Shown: piece after piece, positions 11,833 to 22,013 of the stretch
Position numbering within the stretch: position 1 is the first letter of the stretch
Layout: each line of letters starts with the position of its first letter
From: Micractinium sp. NFX-FRZ
Lineage: Eukaryota > Chlorophyta > Trebouxiophyceae > Chlorellales > Chlorellaceae
DNA: 64,000 nt
Direction of reading: 5' to 3'
Assembly: GCA_029339195.1 (NCBI GenBank)
Contig: JAPTJF010000015.1
Coordinates: forward strand, 186,001 to 250,000
Program-made: the position numbers and the translations under genes
The notes under the pieces: generated by a model
Database searches by the model: none
What the model was told of the DNA's origin: nothing
What the model saw: only the letters and a program-made list of their open reading frames with translations

Positions 11833-14800
11833 ATGGCGTCGCGCAAGGTGGAGGAGATGGTGTTGGCTGTGTGCCGCAAGCACCCGGAGGTGAGCCGCTG
11901 CCGCTGCCGCTGCCGCCTACACCGGCTGCCCACCTGCTGTATTACCTGCCTGCCGCCCCCCACTGCGGACGGACACACGCCCGCTTTCTTGCCTGGCATT
12001 TGGTGCTGCCAGTGGGTGCAAGACACGGGGTGCTGAGCTGCCCTGCTCGCTTCCTGCCGCCTCCCACCCTCGTCCTTCCGCCCCCCCTCCCCCCGTGTCC
12101 AATGTGTGCGAGCAGGGGGTGCAAGACACGGTGCTGCAGTCGGAGCTGCCAGATGTGTCGGTCAACGACAGGGCGCTGGCCATCAACTCCCTCCTCTCAT
12201 CGCTCAAGCTGCAGGCAAGCAGCCCCGAAGGGCTGCCTGGCGGGCCTGCTTGCCGCCTGGGCCTGCGTCGCCCCGCAAGCACTGGCGCAGCCGCCCGTGG
12301 CCTGTGATGCCTTGTGCATGTGCACGTGTTCGCAGCACGGATGCTGGGAGTGGCGTGCAAACGTAGGTATCACCGCACTGCTGCATGGTGGCTGTTGCAT
12401 GCTCCGTCCGCCCACACCCCTTCCCCACCCTCCCTCACCCTTCTCTTGCCTGCCCCCTTGCCTGCCCTGGCAACAGATCTTGGTGAACCCAGCCGACCCC
12501 AGCAGCCACATCTACAAGGCCAGCGCCACAGGGGACACGACACGGTGAGCGCATGCAGCCACGCTGGCTGCAGCTGCTGGAATGCTTGCTACTGCTGCTA
12601 GCGCCGCCGCTGCCACCGGTGCTGCTGCCGCCGCGCCTGCCGCCGCCGCTGCTGTTGCTGCGGCTGCCGCAGTCGCTTCTCTGATGTTTGCAGCCCTCTT
12701 TCGCCGCCTGGTTACGCAGCAGGATCAAAGGGATCTTGCCCATCTTTGACCCTCACTCTGATTGTGGACTTACGAACTCGCCTGTTCTGTTGTGCTTGCC
12801 TCCCTGCTGTTGCCGCCGCCGCCCGCAGGTTCAAGGGGCTGACGGCGGAAGACATGCTTGTGTACCAGTGCATACAGGGCGCGGCAAACATGGGTGGGTG
12901 GGTGGGGGCCAGTGGTGGGGTGAGGTGGGGTGCGCAGTCTGGGGGGAATGGAAGGGAGGGAGGAAAGGAGGAGGGAGGCAGCAGCAACATGCGTGAGAGT
13001 TTGCTGGAGCTGTGCCTGGCGGCAGGGGCATGCATGCGGGGTAGGTGGGCAGGCCTGGCAGGCTGGCAGCTGCAGCAGGGGCGAAGTGGCAGCGGGTGTG
13101 CCGCTGCTACCGACTGCATCGTCCGTGCCTCACTGCTGACATGGCACGCTGCGCTGCGCTGTGCCGCCTGTTGTGCAGGCATCTGGACGCGTGACATGAA
13201 GACGCGCACCAACCTGCAGCAGGTGGGCAGCTGGGCGGCGGCACTGGCTTGTGAATGCAGGTCGCAACGTCACCAGTGCATGCACCAAGGCAGCCAGAAC
13301 AGGCTGAGCAGACGGATGGGCAGACGGGCGGCCTGCTTTTGCCCTGGGATCGAGCCATTTCTCCCCGCCTGCACCCCAGCCTCACCCCACCCCTACCCAG
13401 CTCCTGCCTCTTGGCCCCTCTCCACTGCAATGCCCAGCAAGCCAACAAGATCCACTCCCCCTGTGCACCCTTTAGCCCACTGCCTCCTCTCCATTTTACT
13501 GTGCCCCCGCCTGCTCACCCCTCCCCCGCCCCTGCAGCCCAAAATCCACCCCCCTGTCCAGTATCCAGCCCACTATCTCCTCTCCATTGCACTGTTCCCC
13601 CGCCTGCTCGCCCCCCCCTCCCCCCCTCCTCCCCTGCAGCCCAAGATCAACAAGATCCTGAAGACGCTGGAGGAGCGGCTGCTGGTGAAGAGCGTGAAGA
13701 GCGTGCAGAACGCGAGCAGGAAGGTGCGCGGGCAGGGAGGGGCGGCGGGCCGATGGGGGGATGGGGGGGCAGCAGCTGGCGGCGGGGGTGGTGCTGGTGC
13801 AGTAAGGGGGCGGTCCGTGCCCACCTAAGTGTCATGCCCTCATCTGTTTGCATGGCCCCCGCCCCAGGTGGGCATGCTGTGCGAGCTGGGGCCGGGCACG
13901 GAGCTGCTTTCTGGCCGCACTCCCCCGACTGCCACGTATCCTTCGTGCCATGCATGCACCTCCATGCTGTGCGCGCTGCAGCCGGCCAAGGAGCACGCAC
14001 TGGCGTCCGAACTACTGCTAACATGCGTTTGAATGTTACTAAAAGTAGCTGTATTGCCGCTGTCCCTTCATTGCAGGTGCACATGCTGTACGAGCTGGAG
14101 CCGGCCAAGGAGCTTGTACTGGCGTTCGAATCTCTGCGCACTTGTCACTCACAATAGCTGTATTGCTGCTGTCTATTAATTGCAGGTGTACATGCTGTAT
14201 GAGCTGGAGCCGGCCAAGGAGCTGACGGGTGGGCCCTGGTACGGCCCCGACGCATTCGACTCCGAGTTCATTTCCGTGCTGCAAGATGTGAGGAGCTGCC
14301 AGGGGCAATGGGGGGTGGTGTGAGGTGTGAAATTTGTGAGTGGGTGGGCGGGGCCCCTGTGTGGGCCAGGGTGGGTGACTCTCGTGTCAGTGCTGCAGGT
14401 GGGGCGGGACCTGCGCTGCTCAATCCCCCAGGCTTCGATTCCACACCCCGGTCTCCCCTCACCCCCCGCTTTGAGCCTTTCGCACCACCAGATGCACGCA
14501 ACACCTCTCACACCCACTCCGCCCACCCTCTCCCTTACTCCTGCCCTCCCCCTCCCCCTCCCCCTCCCCCTCCCCCTCCTTCCACATCAGGCCACGATGA
14601 GCTACATCAAGAGCAAGGGCGACGCCACGCTGGGCGACATTGTGCGGTTCATCAAGGAGACGGTGAGCGTGTGTGGGTGACCAGTGGGTGTGTGTGGGTG
14701 GCTGGGCGGCGCGCGGGCTGGTGGGGCGAAAACGGAGGAGGGGGCAACAGAGGTTCCTGGGGGGCGGGGTGAGAGGGTGGTTTTGAGGGTATGATCGGGT

Positions 14801-16182
14801 GGAGTGATCGGTTGAGATGGCAGGGATTGGGGGCCTCAGGGGGAAGGAGGGGGCCACGGGAAGGGAGAGGGAGAGGAAGCCTGGCTGGGGGAAGCGCCTG
14901 TGCGGGGCGAGTCTTGTTGGTATAGCAGATGTGAGACTGGCTCACTGGTGGCTTGCCGGCATGGCAGTGTGCCGGCCCCCCCGAGGCAGGTGCCGACTTG
15001 GATGTCCTCTCACCCGTTCAATGCATCCACGACCCTTGCCGGGAAGCTGCGCCTGTGCCTCCTCTGCTGCTGAGCTCCGCCCCGCCTGCCGGCTGCCCCC
15101 CACCCCCCCCCACCCCACCCCCCCCACCCTTCGCGTGTCCTCGACCCTGTGCAGGGCATCAGCAAGCAGGCGCTGCAGGAGGACGACGTGCTGCGCATCA
15201 TCAACGTGAGCCAGAGGGGGGCCAGGGGGGGTTTATTATAACCTGGGGGGGGAGCGGGAGGGGGGAAGGCGAGACGGTGTGCCGCTGGGCAACGTTGGTA
15301 TGACTGGGGTTGCGAGGGGTAAAAAGAGGTGAACGAGGGGTGAAGGCAGATTAGCTGGCTGGGGTGCTCCTGCTTCCGTCCCGCCTCACACCCTTCCCAC
15401 CCTCCACGCCCCCGCCCCCCCACTCCCTCCTCCTCCAACCACCCAGACGCTGGACTATGACGGCAAGATTGAGGCGATGGAGGACCCGGATGACGAGACC
15501 ACGCACTACCGCCTGGTGAGGGGGGTGGCGGTGACGCGGGGACGTGGGAGCGGGGTGTGTGAAGGCGAGGTTGTGGGAGGGGCAGTGAGACGGCTTGGGG
15601 AGGGGGTGGTGCAAGAGAGAGAGACTACCCAGTACCAGGCGACGGGCGGGCAGGGGGGGAGGGGGCCGGCTGTGCCAGGGGGAGGGGTGGAACAGTGGGC
15701 TGGCCGGCCCGGGTTGAGGGTCCACGCGGAGCGGCGCACCCCACCCTGCACCCCGCCGTCATCTCACATTCCACCTACTGCCGCCCTCCCTTTTGATGCA
15801 GCCGCTGATGCGCATCCCGGAGAGCACCGCCTTCACCTCCATCCCATGCGGCGTCTGCCCAGGCACGTGCCCCTGCCCGCACACACATGTTTGCAGCCCT
15901 CATGTCCACGCCTGCTGCCCCCTTCTGCCATGGAGGCCCTGCCTGCGCTCCCGCCCTGCGCCTCGCTGCCCCCGGTTGTGTCCTCCGCTTCCCTGTCCAC
16001 TCGCCTGTCTAGACCACCACCCTGCCACCCCTGCCGACCCTGGGTCCCTCCTTCCCCTGGGCTGCTCCCCTCCCCCCAACCCTCCTCCCCCTGCAGTGTT
16101 CAACGAGTGCGTTGAGGGAGGCAAGGTCTCCCCCTCCACCTGCGCATACTACCAGGAGTGGCTGGACCGGCTCGACTTTTGA
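11833..16182 (+). CDS. RPC6: DNA-directed RNA polymerase III subunit RPC6 (RPC34/POLR3F)
   Basis: Twelve exons encode about 285 residues: 11833-11889, 12116-12214, 12477-12544, 12829-12893, 13179-13222, 13640-13723, 14186-14287, 14591-14662, 15155-15205, 15447-15515, 15802-15862, 16097-16182. The protein follows RPC34 throughout. It has tandem winged-helix domains (DRALAINSLLSSLKLQ; MLVYQCIQGAANMGIWTRD; INKILKTLEERLLVKSVKSV), then YELEPAKELTGGPWY, and a C-terminal CGVCPVFNEC...SPSTC stretch with the four cysteines that bind a 4Fe-4S cluster in eukaryotic RPC6. RPC6 belongs to the RPC3-RPC6-RPC7 subcomplex that opens promoters with TFIIIB. Introns 2 and 11 use GC donors. Introns 5 and 6 contain tandem copies of the following exon's start. 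Confidence 0.93.
13436..13668 (+). repeat. Three tandem copies of the RPC6 exon 6 acceptor region
   Basis: CAG followed by a 'CCAA(G/A)ATC(C/A)AC'-type exon start occurs near 13437, 13533 and 13638, about 100 bp apart, with a shared pyrimidine-rich leader in each unit. Only the last copy continues as an open exon. Confidence 0.8.
13864..14225 (+). repeat. Four degenerate tandem copies of the RPC6 exon 7 start
   Basis: Copies begin near 13864, 13966, 14047 and 14156. The last two have a period of exactly 109 bp and share the upstream intron sequence, the TTGCAG acceptor and 30 bp of exon (ATGCTGTA(C/T)GAGCTGGAG). The real exon is the fourth copy. Confidence 0.9.
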
Positions 16183-17139
16183 GCCGCTGGCGCAGGCGCG
16201 GAGCTTGCTTGGCCCCCACTCTCAAATGTGGCTCGACAGGCTCGACTGCAGATCCTCAGAGACCGAGGCCGGCTCCGCCTGCCTGCCTTCCTGGCCATAG
16301 CCCGCCACCTGGCCCTGTTTCCCACACCTCGAACTCTGGGGGGCTCATCTCTGCCTGCCTGCCTGCAAGCTGGGTGCCATGCTCGAGCCTGCCTGGCCAT
16401 CTTGCTCTCCCTCCTCTGTTGCTGTTGCTTCCCTTGCTTCATGGCTGCTCTGCTTTTCCCCGTTCCTGCTTGCTTGCTCCCCTTGCTTTGCCATGCTGCC
16501 CGCTCCCTCTCGGCTGCTAGCCTCCCTTGCAACCCCACCTCACGTCACTGACTGCTGTGTACTTCTGCTTAAACGAGCAAGTCCAATTTAATTGCAAGCA
16601 TTGCTAAGAACCTAAAGCAGGGGAGGGCTGGGGAGGGGGCGGCGGTGGAGAGAAGCGGCCTGTGTGTGTTCGTTTGGGGGCGTGGCAGGGCGGGCGGGCG
16701 GCGGCGTTTGTTGAGCGGGCAGCTAGCGCTTAGATGCGCGTCCAAAAAGGCGGCCCCAGGTGCACAGCTGGAGGTGTGTACAGCCCCAGTGCGCAGGGAA
16801 AGAGGGGTGAGTGAGGGAGAAGGAGGCGGGGTGGGAAACAGGCTATCAGGAGGCTCTTCAATGACAGAGGGATCACCAACGGCCCCTGAGTGGGCGCCGA
16901 GGTGAAAGCACGTTCAAGGAAGGAGGGAGGCTGGGTGTGGGGAAATGGCCCAGGCGTGCAGCCCAGCAGGCGAGCACGGAGCAGTCCGGGCCCAGCCCAA
17001 GCCCAGCACGTGCATGCCATGCCGTTAAAGAGCACGCAGCGCAGTACGGTGCCGCTGTGAAGTGCGCGCTCGATCACAGCGAAACGTGTTGCGCCCACAC
17101 AGCCCCGTGCCGGCGGCGGCGGCGGGCCAGGTGCCCGCT
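16183..17139. other. Convergent 3' region of RPC6 and phosphoserine aminotransferase
   Basis: No gene is seen. It holds the 3' UTRs of two convergent genes. A degenerate copy of the RPC6 terminal exon (GGCTCGACAGGCTCGAC) occurs at about 16230-16247, and an AT-rich patch at 16560-16615. No clear TGTAA was found. Confidence 0.4.
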
Positions 17140-20100
17140 TCACGCGTGCTGCGCCGCAAACTCCTTCATGAACTCCGCCAGCTGGGTGACCCCCTCCAGC
17201 GGCATGCTGTTGTAGATGGAGGCGCGCATGCCGCCCACGCTGCGGTGGCCCTTGAGCTGGATCTGCGGGGTGGAGGGGGGGGGGGGGGCGGGTGGCCAGA
17301 AGCGGGTGGGTGAGTGGGGCTGGGAGCGCTATCCAGGGCACGCAAGCATCCAGCACGTCCTGCCGTCTGTAATCAAAAGCCCCGCACTCACCCTGCCTCG
17401 CTTGGCTGCCCAGCCCCAGCCCCTGCTGGCCCGCTTGGGTGCCGTTCCCCGGCACAGCGTGCGTAACCGCATGGCGCCCTGCACCGCGTGCCACCACAGC
17501 ACAGGCGCCCGGCCCAGAGCCAAGCCCCTCCCCCTCCCGTGCACCGCTGCTCACCATGCCGCGCTTGGCTGCCTGGCTCACAAACTCCTTCTCCAGGTCG
17601 GCGCTGGAGGGGATGGTGAAGGGGACGTTCATGAGGGAGCGGGCGGCTGCACACACGGGGTGGAGGGGAGGGAGGGGGAGGAGGGGGCAGGGGTGACACA
17701 GGGGTGAGGGAACACGGGGGACGAAAGAGGGTAGCGGCCGGGCGGGGCCGGGCAGGGCGGTCATGATGAAGTGGGTAGATGATGGCAGGGCAGGGCAGGG
17801 CAGGGCAGGGCAGGGCAGGGCAGCTTGTGCATTGGCTAGGCTACAAATTAACACCGGCACAGCGCGTCCTGCTCACCCGGGTCCACGGGTGAGTTGTAGA
17901 AGCCGTTGCTGGAGGCGATGGCGTCGTACAGCACCTGGGCCTTCTGCGCAGCATGGGCGGGTTGAGGGGGGAGGGGGCAAAGGGGGTCCGGGGTGAGGCC
18001 ATAGCGAAACGCGCGCTCAGAAACTAACCCAATGCCAGCAGCAGGGCACGGGCTGCCGGCACGGGAGCATGACCATGCTGAAGTGCGGGCGGCGGCCGAG
18101 CAGCAGCAAGAGGCTGCAGAGCAGGGAGGCAAGTGCGGCGCACGCAGCACAGCACGGCAAGGCAGCGCACGCCCCCCTCAAGGGGAGGCCCCCACCCCAT
18201 CCCCCCTTCACTTCCCCACGAACCTTCTCGTTGGCCGCCAGCACCGCGCTCAGCCCGCCGTCGGCCCGCATCTTGGCAAACACCAGGCCGCACATGTAGA
18301 TGGACCAGCAGGGGGGGGTGTTGTACATCGACTGGTCGGCCGCCTGTACCGCGTAGTCCAGCATCACCGGGGTGATGGGGCTGCATGGGGGAGGAAGGAG
18401 GGGTGGATGGGCAGTTCAGACGGGAGTGCAGTACAAAATCGGTGAGCTGGGGCAAGGGCACGGCTGCACCATCATGAGCAGAATCACCAAAGAGGGTGAT
18501 GTGGGGCTGCAAGAAAGGAGGGCGCTTCGGGCCGGGCCCCAACACAGCCTCCATCTATTGCTGTGCACACTTGCAGGGCGTGCGCTCACCGCGCGCTGCC
18601 CATGAGGTCGGTGCGGATGATGACGATGCACACCCCCGCCGGCCCAATGTTCTTCTGCGCCCCCGCGTAGATCATGCCGTACTTGGACACGTCCACCGGC
18701 TTGCTGCAGAAGTTGCTCGACATATCGGCGATCAGCACCTTGTCGCCCACGGCGGGGGCGGCCTGCACACACAGAGGGCGGAGGGGAGTGACGGATGCGC
18801 AGGCTGGTGAGGCCGGCTGCACAGATTCCTGGGCATGCTCGGCATCTAGGGCCGTGTTGCCCACATCTTGCACGGGCTGCAGAAGAGACAGTGCAGAAAC
18901 AGTGCTGAGGGAGCCGGGCGCGTGCAAAGCGGGGTGACGGCGCTTAGGTTGGGGTGGCAGCCTCACTGGCAAGGAAGGCGCAGGCGAAGACAAATATTGT
19001 ACAAGTGGTGCCGCCCGCCCCGCAGCGCCACGCCCCAGCCCTGCCCACCACCCTCTGCTTACCTTGAACTCCACACCCTGGATGGTCTCGTTGTCGCAGT
19101 AGTGCACGTAGCGGGCGTCTGCACGGGAAAAGGTGGGGGAGGGCAGGATCAAGAAGAGACGGGGCTCAAGCAAAGCAGACAGGCGGGCGGGGCTGTTTGC
19201 TCTGCTGCATGCCTCTTGCCTTGCTGCCTGCCCTCGCTACCCTGCTTGCCCCTTGCTTTCGCTGCTTGCCCCTTGCTGTTGCTGCTGCGGGTGGGTGGCA
19301 CCCGGCTGGCAGCGCACCAGGGCTGAGGTTCCAGGCGGCGGCCTCGGGGATGCTCTTGTTGTCGCCGGTGGCGGCCACGTTAACCTTGGCATACTTCTTG
19401 GCCTCTGCACAGCATGGGGCGCAGGCAGGCATGGGGGTGAGAACGCAGCATGGGGTGGCAAGTGGTAGGGGAAGTGTCTACTTTCACACTGGCGCTGGGG
19501 CCCCCCATTGGCCTGGGCGTACTCCCTGGCTTCTGCATGGAAGTTCAAGGGGCACAAAATAGGGCTTGCGTGAGGGCACTACATGGGAACAGCCCCGGCC
19601 TTGCAGGTATGGGCTTGTGGAACCAGCTGCCGACCGGGAGCATGCTTTCAGAGCAGCTCTCAGCCCCCCAACGCCAGCACTGTGCTCGACGGCCCGCATG
19701 CAATTTCCAGCATGAGGGAGCTCAGTGCAACTCACCGCCCGCCGCCTTCTTGGACCAGCTGCCCGTCACAACGTAATCCACGGTGTCTCCCTCGCCGGCC
19801 AGGTTGAGGGGGATGGCGGAGAACTGGGTGGAGGCGCCGCCCTGTAGGGCGGGGGGAGGGGGAGCAGCGGGGGGCAGGAGGGGGCGCGGTGCGGGGTCAG
19901 ATGAGCGACACGGCCGTAGGGGTCACGTTCATTCTCAAGTGGGAGAACACCAGTTTGCTCAGACTCAGCAGCCACGCACATTCAGAGTGTGTGTGTGCAA
20001 CGCGGGTGCCCAGCAGCACGCCACTGCACACACAGCAGTGCGCAGCGCAGCGCAGCACAGCAGCGGCAAAGCGTGGGTGAGGTGTCACCCAGTCACCTGC

Positions 20101-21075
20101 ATGAAGAGGACGGTGTAGTTGTCTGGGATGGCCAGCAGGGCGCGCAGGTCGGCCTCCGCCGTGTCGATGATGGACTGGAACTCCTTGCCGCGGTGGCTCA
20201 TCTCCATCACGCTCATGCCTGCGGGTGGAACGGGTGGGGGTTTGGGTATGCTGCTGGTTCAAAGTGTGAGTTTGTGTCGTTGGGCCAAAGCTTGAGGAGA
20301 AGTGGAAGGGCAGTAGATGTGGCTCATCCATAACATGCTCATGCCTGCTTGGCGCAGAGGTCAGCATTGCGAGGTTGGCAGGCAGGCAGGCAGGGCAGCA
20401 CAGGCGGCCCATTGTCGTCACGCTCATGCCTGCAGGTTGATCAGGAAGTGCAGGCTAGAATTGACGGTATGGGCCTACTGCCAGCCAGGCAGCAACCCAG
20501 CCGCCAGCCACGCACACAGTCCAGGACACAGTCCCCCCATGCACGCACCGCTGCCACGCCAGTTGAGCAGATCGGCCTGCGCCTGCTCCAGCACCTCCAC
20601 CGGCAGCACGGCGGGGCCCGCAGAGAAGTTGAACACGCGGCCATAGGGCTGGCCGGCGGTGGAGCTGGGGGCCTCGGGGGAGGCCACCGCGCGCACGGCA
20701 ACCTGCGGTGGGGTCCAGCCAGCGGGGTGCAGGGGCAGGCAGCGAGTCTGAAAGCGCTGGCAAAAGTTGGGTGCTGGCGGCCGGTCGCAGGCGGCACCCG
20801 CCGCTGGTGCATGGGCGGCCGTCGCAGGTGCATGGCGGGCTGGGCGGGCGGCACCGGTGTGTTCGGGGCGCTACAAGTCGGGTTCGCGGCCAGCCACTGG
20901 GAGCGCGCGGCCAGCCACGAGCCTAAAGCTCGAGTCCACCGCCGCCCGCGCGCCAGTTTCGAGGACCCGACGCCATCGGAGGCCCCACCTGCTGACGACC
21001 AGCCGAACGCTGCAACGGACGCTTGTGAAGGGTCACCCGCGCGCTGGGCGCCAGGGGAGCGGCGATGGCTGCCAT
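17140..21075 (-). CDS. PSAT: Phosphoserine aminotransferase, plastid-targeted
   Basis: Eleven exons on the minus strand sum to 407 residues: 21075-20989, 20702-20549, 20218-20097, 19841-19736, 19404-19318, 19118-19063, 18762-18590, 18380-18224, 17943-17877, 17646-17555, 17262-17140. Exon 1 encodes a 29-residue basic, Ser/Ala-rich leader, and a probable cleavage region (VAVRAVAS) follows, as in a plastid transit peptide. The mature part starts at [13 protein letters not shown]. It has SMSHRG-type and NTPP substrate-site segments, the PLP lysine in [12 protein letters not shown], and ends with [17 protein letters not shown]. The enzyme makes phosphoserine from 3-phosphohydroxypyruvate and glutamate in the phosphorylated serine pathway; it also belongs to class V aminotransferases. 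An in-frame upstream Met exists at 21270 but would spoil the leader. Several introns carry copies of exon starts. Confidence 0.94.
17784..17823. repeat. GGCAG pentanucleotide repeat in a PSAT intron
   Basis: Eight perfect GGCAG units lie in the intron between exons 9 and 10. A similar array occurs in a fibrillin intron at 28831-28862. Confidence 0.85.
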
Positions 21076-22013
21076 CAGGGCTGTTGCAGGGGGAGAGGCA
21101 GGGAGTTGCAGCTGACGCTTGCACGAGATGTTGAGAGCCTGTGCAGGGCGAGCAGGTGAAGATTCTATAATATGCATGTGGCGCCACGTCGTGCCGGTGT
21201 GCATCTCCTGAGGGTGTCCAGCTGATAGGGCCGCTGCCTGCATCCACGCTGTGCGGCTCGTTGTTGCCAAAATATATCATGTATCTGATGCAACACAGGC
21301 CTGCAAACATATGCTGCAGCTCAGGCTCCACCAATGGCACCACCGCCTGTGCCCTCCCACCCGCCCCACCGCTCCGCCCCTGGGTGGAAGCACACCCTGC
21401 GTCTCGCAGCCGGGACGCTCAACGTCAGAAACCAGCTGCGCCTGACAGGCGGCCACCCACAAAGTAAACCGGAGCTGTGGCAGTGTGTGGTCAATGCCCT
21501 CGCGGTCCGCTGCAAGCGCCAGGCCTCAAGGCCCCGGGCCGACCACCATGGGGCTGCTGGCACGGCACACGATTTGATGTCAACAGCAGCAAAGCACAGC
21601 ACTACATAACACAACACCACACACACACAAGCCGACAGCATCCAAGCTCAGCATGACACAGCTCTACAACAAATCACAGCACAGTGAGCAGCTGGTGTGG
21701 CCGCCCGCCTTTTCGGCGCGACGCCAGAGTTTACGTGCCGGCAGTGAAGTGGTTAAACTCAAACTCTTGTTGAAATTTCCCTTGAGTCCGGAGCCTGCTG
21801 CCATCAGCAGTTCCTTGACCAAAGACCCAGATGGGGCGCTCAGTCAAGGCGGGGCCCAGCGTTTGCTTGTCGTCCACCTGGCTGCCGCTGCTGGCGCCAC
21901 CTCAGCCCGCCATGCATGTCGGTGTTCGCGTGCATGCCTCAACATACATGCGTGAAGCTCTGGGACTATTTGCGCGCATTTGACACAAAGCGGAGCAGGC
22001 TAGGCGGAGCAGC
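21076..22013. promoter_or_regulatory. Long divergent intergenic region between PSAT and HAS1
   Basis: These 938 bp lie between two divergent genes and must contain both promoters. The tract is clearly less GC-rich from 21570 to 21980, with ACAC-rich and TTTAAACTC-like stretches. No further gene is supported. Confidence 0.4.
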
